Origin: Methanobacteriaceae archaeon
GTDB lineage: Archaea > Methanobacteriota > Methanobacteria > Methanobacteriales > Methanobacteriaceae
Assembly: GCA_030681145.1 (NCBI GenBank)
Contig: JAUXXK010000263.1
Span: 1-20,503 of the forward strand
Direction of reading: 5' to 3'
DNA: 20,503 bases
Both the position numbers and the translations under genes were made by a program. Of this stretch, positions 1 to 5,934 are shown piece by piece. The stretch's first letter is position 1, and every line of letters begins with the position of its first letter. The notes below the pieces were generated by a model. It ran no database searches. It was not told the DNA's origin and was given only the letters and a program-made list of their open reading frames with translations.

Positions 1-271
1 GCTTGTATTTGCGATCAAATCTTCTCCAGGATTTGGAGATGTATGGTTCGCACTCATCAAGTTCGGTTAAAATGCATTTTTTAATGGTTTGTGTGTTTAA
101 TACCGTTTGTTTATCCAATTTTTTATTAATCCGAGTATATACTTCATCAATAATATCTTTTTTCTCCTCTACAGAGTAACCTGCATCAATTGTGGCCTTT
201 TCCACAGATTTTTTTATTTTAGAGGGGTCAAATGCTTCAGTCTCGCCTTTTCTTTTTTCTACTTTTTTCAA
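1..271 (-). CDS. ATP-cone domain protein (partial, runs off left edge)
   Basis: The leftward reading frame is open from 271 to the window edge (90 codons). It encodes KKVEKRKGETEAFDPSKIKK, followed by S-V-E-K-A and, further on, a KSWRRFDRKYK-like segment. This is the typical ATP-cone pattern: a basic start, a hydrophilic turn, FDPSKI, then two helices. ATP-cones are nucleotide-sensing regulatory domains known from NrdR and class I/III ribonucleotide reductases. No zinc ribbon precedes it, so it is not a canonical NrdR. The start is taken as TTG at 271-269, because GGTGAT (complement of 276-281) lies exactly four bases upstream, the same spacing as in other genes here. The in-frame ATG at 277 overlaps that site. 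The C-terminus is outside the window, so a larger protein cannot be excluded. It is divergent from the atwA operon. Confidence 0.75.
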   Translation of the reverse strand, partial: MKKVEKRKGETEAFDPSKIKKSVEKATIDAGYSVEEKKDIIDEVYTRINKKLDKQTVLNTQTIKKCILTELDECEPYISKSWRRFDRKYK

Positions 272-487
272 TTCCATCACCTAATAATAATAGTAGTTTA
301 TTTGATAAACATTTATAGAAATAATTCTTGTAAAACTTGTAATATTACTTTTTTAATTTTATTATTTTATAATTTTTTAATAATTAGTGCATTCTATTAA
401 TTTTAAATTATTAGGGCATAATTAAAAAATTCCATTAGTATCAAGAGAATTTTTTAAATTAAGAATTATAAAATATAAATAAGAGTT

Positions 488-503
488 ATGAATATATATT
501 CAT
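488..503. promoter_or_regulatory. Perfect 16-bp palindrome, candidate operator
   Basis: ATGAATATATATTCAT is a perfect palindrome with no spacer. It lies between the TATA-like box (471-480) and the ribosome site (524) of the NifX/DUF134/atwA operon. In an archaeal promoter this is the transcription-start region, where a bound repressor would block RNA polymerase. The DUF134 HTH protein encoded in the same operon is an obvious candidate binder. The match is direct; the role is inference. Confidence 0.4.
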
Positions 504-523
504 TATAAGAAATTAATAATTAT

Positions 524-529
524 AGGAGG
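524..529 (+). promoter_or_regulatory. Ribosome binding site AGGAGG deciding a TTG start
   Basis: AGGAGG is separated by eight bases from the TTG at 538. Aligned on the full AGGAGGTGAT consensus, this is the same register as GGTGAT followed by four bases and TTG at the ATP-cone gene, atwA and the small ORF after it. It supports TTG 538 as the start. Confidence 0.75.
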
Positions 530-537
530 AATCTTAT

Positions 538-894
538 TTGAAAATCATAATTGCATCCACTGGAAGGGACATGCACTCTGAGGTGAGCCCCATCTTTGGA
601 AGAAGCAGAGACTTTATCATCATAGAGATTGATGATGGAGAAATAAAAGAAAAAAACTTTATTGAAAACCCAGTAAAAAACGAAAAAAGCGCAGGGAACC
701 TGGCTGCTGAATATTTAGCAGACAATAATGTAGACGCATTAATAACTGGAAAATTAGGAAGAGTGGCATTACATGTTCTAAAAACAGCTGGAATAAAAGT
801 ATACAAGGCCAGACCAGGGACCGTAGAAGTTAACTTAAAATCATTCCAGGAAGATAAACTTCAGGAGATAACTAATCTGCAAGGCGGATTTTAG
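538..894 (+). CDS. NifX-type dinitrogenase iron-molybdenum cofactor binding domain protein
   Basis: This 118-residue single-domain protein has the NifX/NifB-C/NafY fold signature. A first strand MKIIIAST is followed by a polar loop and SPIFGR at 17-22 (the usual FGR turn), then FIIIEI, an N-P loop at 44-45, and the helix GNLAAEYLADNNVDALITGK at 53-72. The C-terminal strand is GIKVYKA. The length fits the stand-alone archaeal family whose model is M. thermautotrophicus MTH1175. Nitrogenase members bind and carry FeMo-cofactor or its precursor NifB-co; the methanogen stand-alone forms have no proven role. It contains no cysteine, so any cluster would be held loosely or through other ligands. 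It is the first gene of the atwA operon, six bases before DUF134, with a TTG start set by AGGAGG. Family assignment is strong; function is open. Confidence 0.85.
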   Translation: MKIIIASTGRDMHSEVSPIFGRSRDFIIIEIDDGEIKEKNFIENPVKNEKSAGNLAAEYLADNNVDALITGKLGRVALHVLKTAGIKVYKARPGTVEVNLKSFQEDKLQEITNLQGGF

Positions 895-909
895 AAATAA
901 ATGATAAAT

Positions 910-1491
910 ATGTCCCGACCCAGAAGAATACGGAAAATAAGCAAAACACCAAAAATCAAGTGTTTTAAACCAGATAATGATAGAACCCCTCAAGAACCAA
1001 TAGAAATAACAATAGAAGAATTTGAAGCCATTCGACTCAGGGATTATCATGATATACAACAAAAAAAGTCTGCTACTATGATGGGAATATCCCAACCAAC
1101 ATTTCATAGAACACTATCAGTTGCCCGGAAAAAAATAGCAATGGCCCTTATTGAGGGAAAAACTATAGTTATAACTGGAGATGATTTTATCACCGAAAAA
1201 ATGAGTTATAAATGCAATAAATGCAATTTCGAATGGAATAGTCCAGGAAAAGATTATAATAAATGTCCAGATTGTAAATCAGAGGATATTAAAATGATAA
1301 AGGAATTAAAAGATGAAAAAGAAGCACCAATCAGCGAAAGAAAATCCTTTGGTGGACCCGGCTTAGGTGCCGGCCCCCCAAGAGTATGCAAATGTCCTGA
1401 ATGCGGATATGAATCTTCTAAGACTCGAGGAATTCCTTGCAGAAACACCAAGTGTCCTGAATGTGAAACACCACTTTGTGGTTCCAATTAA
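910..1491 (+). CDS. DUF134/UPF0251 DNA-binding protein with two Cys-rich ribbons
   Basis: A DUF134 (UPF0251) domain occupies roughly the first 85 residues. It starts SRPRRIRKI, continues with the conserved I-T-I-E-E-F-E-A-I-R-L-R-D helix, and has an HTH at MMGISQPTFHRTLSVARKKI. Two Cys-rich modules follow. Numbering from the upstream ATG at 901, the first is C105-x2-C108 with C122-x2-C125 (zinc ribbon). After a Gly/Pro linker comes C163-x-C165-x2-C168, C180, C185-x2-C188 and C193, a pattern suggesting Zn or Fe-S binding. I chose ATG 910 because TGAT (902-905) lies four bases before it and the family typically starts M-S/P-R-P-R; ATG 901 is the alternative. It lies between the NifX-like gene and atwA, with its stop directly abutting the next ORF. 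Likely a transcription regulator of this operon; a metal or redox input is inferred. Confidence 0.85.
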   Translation: MSRPRRIRKISKTPKIKCFKPDNDRTPQEPIEITIEEFEAIRLRDYHDIQQKKSATMMGISQPTFHRTLSVARKKIAMALIEGKTIVITGDDFITEKMSYKCNKCNFEWNSPGKDYNKCPDCKSEDIKMIKELKDEKEAPISERKSFGGPGLGAGPPRVCKCPECGYESSKTRGIPCRNTKCPECETPLCGSN

Positions 1492-1493
1492 AT

Positions 1494-1499
1494 GGTGAT
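1494..1499 (+). promoter_or_regulatory. Ribosome binding site GGTGAT selecting TTG start of atwA
   Basis: GGTGAT lies immediately after the DUF134 stop codon, four bases before TTG 1504. It overlaps the upstream in-frame ATG at 1492, which therefore has no ribosome site of its own and is an unlikely start. Confidence 0.65.
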
Positions 1500-1503
1500 A
1501 AAA

Positions 1504-3105
1504 TTGACCTTTATTGAAATAAAACATATTACCAAATCATTTAATGAAAGTCCAATATTAAATGACATAAACCTAAAAATAGACGAAGGATCTGTTCTGG
1601 GAGTTCTGGGAAAAAGTGGATCTGGAAAATCAGTATTTATAAATATGTTACGTGGAATGAAGGGTTACCAACCCGACCATGGCCAAATTATATACCATAT
1701 CGCAATATGCCCTCAATGTTTAAGGGTTGAACCGCCATCCATGGAAGGTAAAACATGTGAATGTGGTAGCCACTTTAAAGCAGAAACCGTGGACTTTTGG
1801 AATGCCGATAGAAGGCTCTTTGCAGCTATTCGCCGTAGAATATCTATTATGCTCCAGAGGACCTTTGGACTATATGAAGACGATACTGTTATTGATAACA
1901 TATTAAAGGCTATAGGGACATCTGATGATGAATCCACATATAAGGCTATTGACCTTCTAGAAATGGCACATATGACTCATCGTATAACGCATATAGCTCG
2001 TGATTTAAGTGGTGGGGAAAAACAAAGAGTCGTTCTAGCCAGACAAATGGCTAAAGAACCCATGATTTTCTTGGCAGACGAACCTACCGGGACCTTAGAT
2101 CCACAAACAGCAGAATCATTACACCAAGCTTTACTGGAAGGTGTAAAAAATAAGGGCCAAACCATGGTAATTTCATCCCACTGGCCAGAAGTGATGAATA
2201 AATTATCAGATTACGTCATATGGATAGAAAATGGTCAAATAATCCATGAAGGCAGCCCAAAAATCGTGGTAGAAAAATTCATGGCTACTGTACCACTACC
2301 TGAGAAAAAAACAATTAATGCCAGTAATGAGAAAATAATCAAATTAGAAGATGTTAAAAAACATTTTTACTCTATTGAAAGAGGCGTGGTAAAATCAGTG
2401 GATGGTGTCGACCTCCAGGTAAAAGAAGGAGAAATAACAAGTATTGTAGGCCTCAGTGGCGCTGGTAAAACCACTCTTTCTAGGTTAATATGTGGACTTA
2501 CAGATCCAAGCACTGGAAAAATCACGGTTAAGCTGGGTGAAAAATGGATAGATATGACTCAAAGAGGTCCTTTGGGAAGAGGGAGAGTGACGCCATATAT
2601 CGGATTACTTCACCAGGAGTACAGCTTATATCCTCATAAAAATGTTATACAGAATCTTACAGACTCCATTAGTCTGGAGTTACCTGCAGAGTTTGGTAAG
2701 ATTAAGGCATTACATGTTTTAAATGCAGTGGGCTTCCCAGAAGATTATGCCCAGAGCATGCTTACCAAATATCCAGATGAGCTTAGTGGAGGAGAACGCC
2801 ATAGGGTGGCACTGGCCCAAGTGCTTATTAAGGAACCAAAGATAGTGATACTTGATGAACCTACAGGCACCATGGACCCTATTACTCGTGTTCAGCTTAC
2901 AGATTCAATTATTCGGGCCAGGGAAGAACTAAACCAGACATTTTTGATCATATCTCATGACATGGACTTTGTTCTGGATGTTTGTGATGTTGCATCATTA
3001 ATGAGGGGTGGGAAAATCCTAAAAACTGGTAAACCCGAAGACATTGTAAAAGATTTAACTACACATGAGAAAGAAAAAATGATGAAAGGTGATTTAATTG
3101 GGTAA
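1504..3105 (+). CDS. atwA: Methyl-coenzyme M reductase component A2 (AtwA), tandem ABC ATPase
   Basis: AtwA is the ATPase of the complex that reductively activates methyl-coenzyme M reductase, lowering its F430 nickel to Ni(I). It is cytoplasmic and acts with McrC and other methanogenesis marker proteins. Two ABC nucleotide-binding domains are visible, with no membrane segments. Numbered from the ATG at 1492, the first has Walker A GKSGSGKS (40-47), signature LSGGEKQ (173-179) and Walker B MIFLADEP (191-198). The second has GLSGAGKT (320-327), LSGGERH (431-437) and IVILDEP (451-457). Between Walker A and signature of the first domain is an inserted Cys cluster (C73-x2-C76, C89-x-C91), a plausible metal site. 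The length of about 535 residues fits the family. I prefer TTG 1504 to ATG 1492 because of the GGTGAT site. It is third in an operon with the NifX-like and DUF134 genes, and its end overlaps a small ORF. Confidence 0.93.
   Translation: MTFIEIKHITKSFNESPILNDINLKIDEGSVLGVLGKSGSGKSVFINMLRGMKGYQPDHGQIIYHIAICPQCLRVEPPSMEGKTCECGSHFKAETVDFWNADRRLFAAIRRRISIMLQRTFGLYEDDTVIDNILKAIGTSDDESTYKAIDLLEMAHMTHRITHIARDLSGGEKQRVVLARQMAKEPMIFLADEPTGTLDPQTAESLHQALLEGVKNKGQTMVISSHWPEVMNKLSDYVIWIENGQIIHEGSPKIVVEKFMATVPLPEKKTINASNEKIIKLEDVKKHFYSIERGVVKSVDGVDLQVKEGEITSIVGLSGAGKTTLSRLICGLTDPSTGKITVKLGEKWIDMTQRGPLGRGRVTPYIGLLHQEYSLYPHKNVIQNLTDSISLELPAEFGKIKALHVLNAVGFPEDYAQSMLTKYPDELSGGERHRVALAQVLIKEPKIVILDEPTGTMDPITRVQLTDSIIRAREELNQTFLIISHDMDFVLDVCDVASLMRGGKILKTGKPEDIVKDLTTHEKEKMMKGDLIG
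3088..3093 (+). promoter_or_regulatory. Ribosome binding site GGTGAT of the small ORF inside the atwA 3' end
   Basis: GGTGAT, preceded by AA, sits inside the last codons of atwA, four bases before the TTG at 3098. Site and spacing are the same as at atwA itself, so it is strong evidence for translation of the overlapping 26-codon ORF. Confidence 0.6.
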
Positions 3106-3178
3106 AATAACTTTAATGGTCATGGCTGTGGCCGCCGTATTATTTGTTATATGGAAAAATCCAGTTAAAAAATATTAA
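3098..3178 (+). CDS. Small single-pass membrane peptide (26 aa) overlapping the atwA end
   Basis: From TTG 3098 to TAA 3176-3178 the frame encodes a 26-residue peptide. It has a short start (MGKITL), a hydrophobic stretch VMAVAAVLFVIW, and a basic tail KNPVKKY. This is one short transmembrane helix with positive charge at the C-terminal end. The start overlaps the last eight bases of atwA in another frame, which is typical of translational coupling. GGTGAT stands four bases upstream, and a strong hairpin starts ten bases after the stop, so the ORF fits between the ribosome site and the terminator. I do not recognise a family. It could be a small membrane partner of AtwA or of another operon product. 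Chance is the alternative, but ribosome site, spacing, composition and position all agree. Confidence 0.55.
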   Translation: MGKITLMVMAVAAVLFVIWKNPVKKY

Positions 3179-3187
3179 TTTTCGCCA

Positions 3188-3209
3188 GAGGGGGTAAATA
3201 ATCCCCCTC
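3188..3209 (+). terminator. GC-rich hairpin terminator of the atwA operon
   Basis: GAGGGGG (3188-3194) pairs perfectly with CCCCCTC (3203-3209) around an eight-base AT loop. It is the only strong G/C run in a very AT-rich gap and lies just past the last operon stop. There is no clean T-tract, so it may act as an mRNA 3'-end stabiliser as well as a terminator. Confidence 0.6.
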
Positions 3210-3550
3210 CCTCATATAATAATATTAAAACTCTAAAAAAAAGTTAAAATTAATAATTTGAGTATAAAGTAATAAAATTATATCCTCCAATCTACTGTTT
3301 TAATACTAATGGCCATAATTTAACTTTATATTAATAATCCCCAACTCGTAATTCTACTACTTAAATCAATTTTTTTTATAAATATACCCATATTTTCCAA
3401 TAAAAACACGACTTTTTTATAAATATTTACTAAATTCGTGCTCTCTTAGTTGAAAATCAAACCATATACCTATATATTCTACAAAAATCAAATTATTAGT
3501 TACCCACGAAATAATACTTTTTATTCAATTAATGGTTAAAAACCAGTGAT
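3210..3550. other. Long AT-rich spacer upstream of the pseudomurein-binding protein
   Basis: I see no gene in this stretch. Two near-identical AT boxes sharing TTTATAAATAT lie at 3375-3385 and 3416-3426. Each has a preceding T-run like an archaeal promoter (TATA box plus upstream element). If used, they would give a 5' leader of about 100-150 bases before the next gene, longer than usual here. Confidence 0.3.
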
Positions 3551-4900
3551 TTGAATTTAAGTCGGTTTCGTTGGGCTGGAGGAGGTATAATCTCGCGAAA
3601 AATGCAGATAGCAATTGTAATAGCAATATGCATCGCTTTTTCTTGTTCCAGTATAATATATGCCGAAGACACCCAACAACCAGTAATAAACAACAATACC
3701 ACTGATGAACCTGTTTTAAATAACAGTATAGTCAGTAATGAAAACTCGACAAATAAAAGAATAGAATACGCTGTCGATAGCGCTAATAACAACAAGAACG
3801 ATTCTATCGAACTTGAAGAAGCAGGTGTTGATAATACAACTCAATACCAAAATTCAACCAACTCCCTAAATATAAATAACTCTGCAAAAGAAGAGATAAA
3901 AGCAGCAGGAACCACGACTAGTAAATATTCAACGACTTACGACCTTCAAAGCATTAAAGATGCATCAACAAGGGTCAAAAACTTCATCGAAAAATACAAT
4001 AAATTACCTATCTATGTAATTATCTCGAATAATAAAATAACCATGAGCGAATTCCTTTATTTGCTGGTTAAAGGAACAGTTCAAATTAACAGTGGTAAAA
4101 ACACTAAAATTACTCTTAAATCCATGTCTGCTGCATTGAAACCCAGCGATAATGCAAAAGTAGGAGTTCTCTATAAATCAGCATACATAACCCTGGCCAA
4201 TAATATCATTAAATATATGGATAAATATGGTCGAGCACCAAATTACGCAAGTAGTTCTCTAGGTACAATTCAATACCAAAAATTGATTTACACCATGTCA
4301 AAAATCGTGAATTTCCAGAAAACGAGAAGATATCTACCAAATTATGTTTCAGTTCCCAATATCAAAGTTACAAGTACCAGTAGCGGCGGTACTAACAATA
4401 ATGAGATTGGAGCCAATAAAGTGAACGACGCATATAATGGAGAGATTCTTGCCAATTTCTTGAAGTCCACAAAAAATTGTCAGGTAACCAACAGCCGGAT
4501 TACTGCATTAGCTTCTTCATTAACCAAAGGATTGAGCACCCAATGGGAAAAATCAGAAGCTATCTTTAATTGGGTAAGAAACAACCTCAATTACAGTTAT
4601 TACTACAATACTAAATACGGATCAGTAAAAACTCTAGAATTGAAAAAAGGTAATTGCGTAGATCATAGCCATTTATTAATTGCCCTGGCCCGGGCTGCAA
4701 AAATCCAAGCACGATATGTGCATGGAACATGCGTATTTAATAGTGGATCAACTTATGGACACGTTTGGGCCCAGCTCTATGTGAATGGAGTATGGTACGC
4801 GGCAGATGCCATTAGCTATAATAACAAATTAGGTGTAATCAAAAACTGGAACACATCTTCTGTTATTATTAAAGGTAAATATGCAGAGCTACCTTTCTAA
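3551..4900 (+). CDS. Secreted pseudomurein-binding transglutaminase-like peptidase
   Basis: The predicted role is to bind and cleave, or remodel, the cell's pseudomurein wall. The N-terminus has a basic stretch (R5-K17), a hydrophobic core (19-37) and a likely signal cut after YA at 38. A Asn/Ser/Thr-rich low-complexity linker follows (40-125). Pseudomurein-binding repeats come next: VKNFIEKYNKLPIYV with MSEFLYLL (about 133-175), then ANNIIKYMDKYGRAPNY (216-232), and a third partial unit near VNFQKTRRYLPNYV (253-266). The C-terminal transglutaminase-like domain (about 290-449) has the triad Cys369 (in GNCVDHSHL), His404 (in YGHVWAQLY) and Asp419. The architecture resembles the wall-lytic endoisopeptidases PeiW and PeiP of Methanobacteriales viruses, but the host-type export signal suggests a wall-maintenance enzyme. 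The start is uncertain: TTG 3551 gives a good signal peptide, yet AGGAGGT lies downstream at 3580-3586, 15 bases before ATG 3602. Confidence 0.85.
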   Translation: MNLSRFRWAGGGIISRKMQIAIVIAICIAFSCSSIIYAEDTQQPVINNNTTDEPVLNNSIVSNENSTNKRIEYAVDSANNNKNDSIELEEAGVDNTTQYQNSTNSLNINNSAKEEIKAAGTTTSKYSTTYDLQSIKDASTRVKNFIEKYNKLPIYVIISNNKITMSEFLYLLVKGTVQINSGKNTKITLKSMSAALKPSDNAKVGVLYKSAYITLANNIIKYMDKYGRAPNYASSSLGTIQYQKLIYTMSKIVNFQKTRRYLPNYVSVPNIKVTSTSSGGTNNNEIGANKVNDAYNGEILANFLKSTKNCQVTNSRITALASSLTKGLSTQWEKSEAIFNWVRNNLNYSYYYNTKYGSVKTLELKKGNCVDHSHLLIALARAAKIQARYVHGTCVFNSGSTYGHVWAQLYVNGVWYAADAISYNNKLGVIKNWNTSSVIIKGKYAELPF

Positions 4901-4924
4901 TTAAAGAAAAAGCGAACATTAACC

Positions 4925-4941
4925 TTTTTTATTTTTTTTTT
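4925..4941 (+). terminator. T-rich terminator
   Basis: Six T, one A and ten T follow the peptidase stop by 25 bases, then a run of A. This is the typical archaeal oligo-T terminator, with little hairpin needed. Confidence 0.55.
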
Positions 4942-4976
4942 AAAAAAATTCCAGAAAAAATTTCTATTTTTACAAA

Positions 4977-5034
4977 AATTAAGGAATCTATTAATCACTA
5001 TTTTTATTTATCGAATTAAGGAATCTATTAATCA
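4977..5034. repeat. Direct repeat, two copies of 21 bp
   Basis: AATTAAGGAATCTATTAATC plus A occurs identically at 4977-4997 and 5014-5034, a 37-bp offset. An ACTATTTTTA motif follows both copies (4997-5006 and 5046-5055), so the duplicated unit may be longer with small changes. It lies in the non-coding gap before the membrane-protein gene. No gene was seen in the rest of 4942-5171. Confidence 0.7.
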
Positions 5035-5171
5035 TTGAAAAAATACTATTTTTACTTAACTTTATTATACAATAAGGATATTTACTTAAATTAATTTAAT
5101 ATTGACCTCAGGCTTAAAGTCATTAATAAATGGTTAAATAATAATCATATTAAATATAATAATTGATTAAA

Positions 5172-5909
5172 ATGAGTTTCACCAACCCTCTCGTTAAGAA
5201 CATCAGTCCTTGGAAAAGAAATCTGCTTATAATAATGCGTGTTTTAATCCTTATACTTGGTATTAGTATTGTCATTTTTGGAGTGGGCGGGACCAAGGTA
5301 TTTGGTATTATGGCTCTGTTGGCCCTGACTATCATTTACCTACCCACCCTTTTAAACAAAAATCACTTGCAATTGATACCAGTGGAAGTGGAGATAATGT
5401 TTTTACTGGTTGTTATCATGGAATACGTCCTAGGAAATACTTTTGGTCTTTACGGGCGGATACCTCATTATGACAGCTTCATGCACTTTACAATCCCTAT
5501 GATGGTATCTCTTATTGGTATGATGTTCATGTACACTGCTTATATTTACGGCCGGATTAAAACCCGTTTATTAATCATGGCTTTTTTAATAATTTTAATA
5601 ACCATTGGAATTGGAGGAATACTGGAGATGGTGGAGTATTTCTATGACCAGTTTCTCTACACCCATATCTCCCATGTAATGCCAACCGGCCTGACTCAAG
5701 GATCACCCACCCAGAACCCATTGGACGATACCATGACGGATCTATTTACCGATGCTATTGGTGGAATAATAGGGGCTTTTATTGGAGTTTTTTTAATTAA
5801 GCGAGCTGAAAAAAAAGGCCAGTGCATGGAATGGGTGGATCAATTTGCCAGACTGGAAGGGTTTAAAGATGACCCGGATACTGACGAATTGGCCGATGAT
5901 AAGGAATAA
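5172..5909 (+). CDS. Polytopic membrane protein, YjdF/DUF2238-like
   Basis: The protein has about 245 residues and roughly six hydrophobic segments. Numbered from TTG 5163, these are near 21-41, 45-62, 72-92, 108-131, 135-153 and 196-213. Conserved-looking polar residues sit at membrane edges: HYDSFMHF (102-109), GGILEMVEYF (151-160) and PLDDTMTDLFTDAIG (186-200). The order Y-D-x3-H-F, then E-x2-E, then D-x2-D-x2-D-x-I-G matches the YjdF/DUF2238 membrane family by memory; the reaction is unknown. The C-terminus is acidic and cytoplasmic-looking (DDPDTDELADDKE). I prefer ATG 5172 because TGAT lies four bases before it; TTG 5163 is the other choice. It converges with the SatD-like gene and stands alone. 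Confidence 0.7.
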   Translation: MSFTNPLVKNISPWKRNLLIIMRVLILILGISIVIFGVGGTKVFGIMALLALTIIYLPTLLNKNHLQLIPVEVEIMFLLVVIMEYVLGNTFGLYGRIPHYDSFMHFTIPMMVSLIGMMFMYTAYIYGRIKTRLLIMAFLIILITIGIGGILEMVEYFYDQFLYTHISHVMPTGLTQGSPTQNPLDDTMTDLFTDAIGGIIGAFIGVFLIKRAEKKGQCMEWVDQFARLEGFKDDPDTDELADDKE

Positions 5910-5910
5910 A

Positions 5911-5931
5911 ACTTTAAAATATTATTAAAGT
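5911..5931 (+). terminator. Hairpin just after the membrane-protein stop
   Basis: ACTTTAA (5911-5917) and TTAAAGT (5925-5931) form a 7-bp stem with a seven-base AT loop, one base after the stop codon. No T-run follows, so its strength as a terminator is doubtful. Confidence 0.35.
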
Positions 5932-5934
5932 CCG

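Larger units (their letters stand above)
272..537. promoter_or_regulatory. Divergent intergenic promoter region
   Basis: This AT-rich spacer separates the leftward ATP-cone gene from the rightward operon. On the plus strand a TATA-like box, AAATATAAAT, lies at 471-480. It is followed by a perfect palindrome at 488-503 and the AGGAGG ribosome site at 524-529. The predicted transcription start (about 25 bases after the TATA box) would fall within or next to the palindrome. On the minus strand the clearest AT-rich box lies around 308-320, and a short palindrome GTAATATTAC (339-348) lies behind it. Promoter positions are inferred from base composition only. Confidence 0.4.

Noticed and set aside
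339..348. Palindrome GTAATATTAC upstream of the ATP-cone gene
   Set aside because: Ten bases of nearly pure A/T palindrome are common by chance in this spacer.
107..400. Plus-strand open frame of 97 codons rich in Phe/Ile
   Set aside because: It is antisense to the ATP-cone gene and then runs through AT-rich spacer. Its composition is that of translated A/T sequence, and no ribosome site is seen.
3503..3575. Long-range stem between CCCACGAAA (3503-3511) and TTTCGTTGGG (3566-3575) before the wall-enzyme start
   Set aside because: It needs a bulged base and spans more than 50 bases of AT-rich loop. Such matches are expected by chance, and no riboswitch-like core is visible.
3551..4900. Provirus around the pseudomurein-binding enzyme
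   Set aside because: No integrase, portal, capsid, terminase or tail gene is present, and the enzyme has a signal peptide of its own; a single lysin-like gene does not make a provirus.
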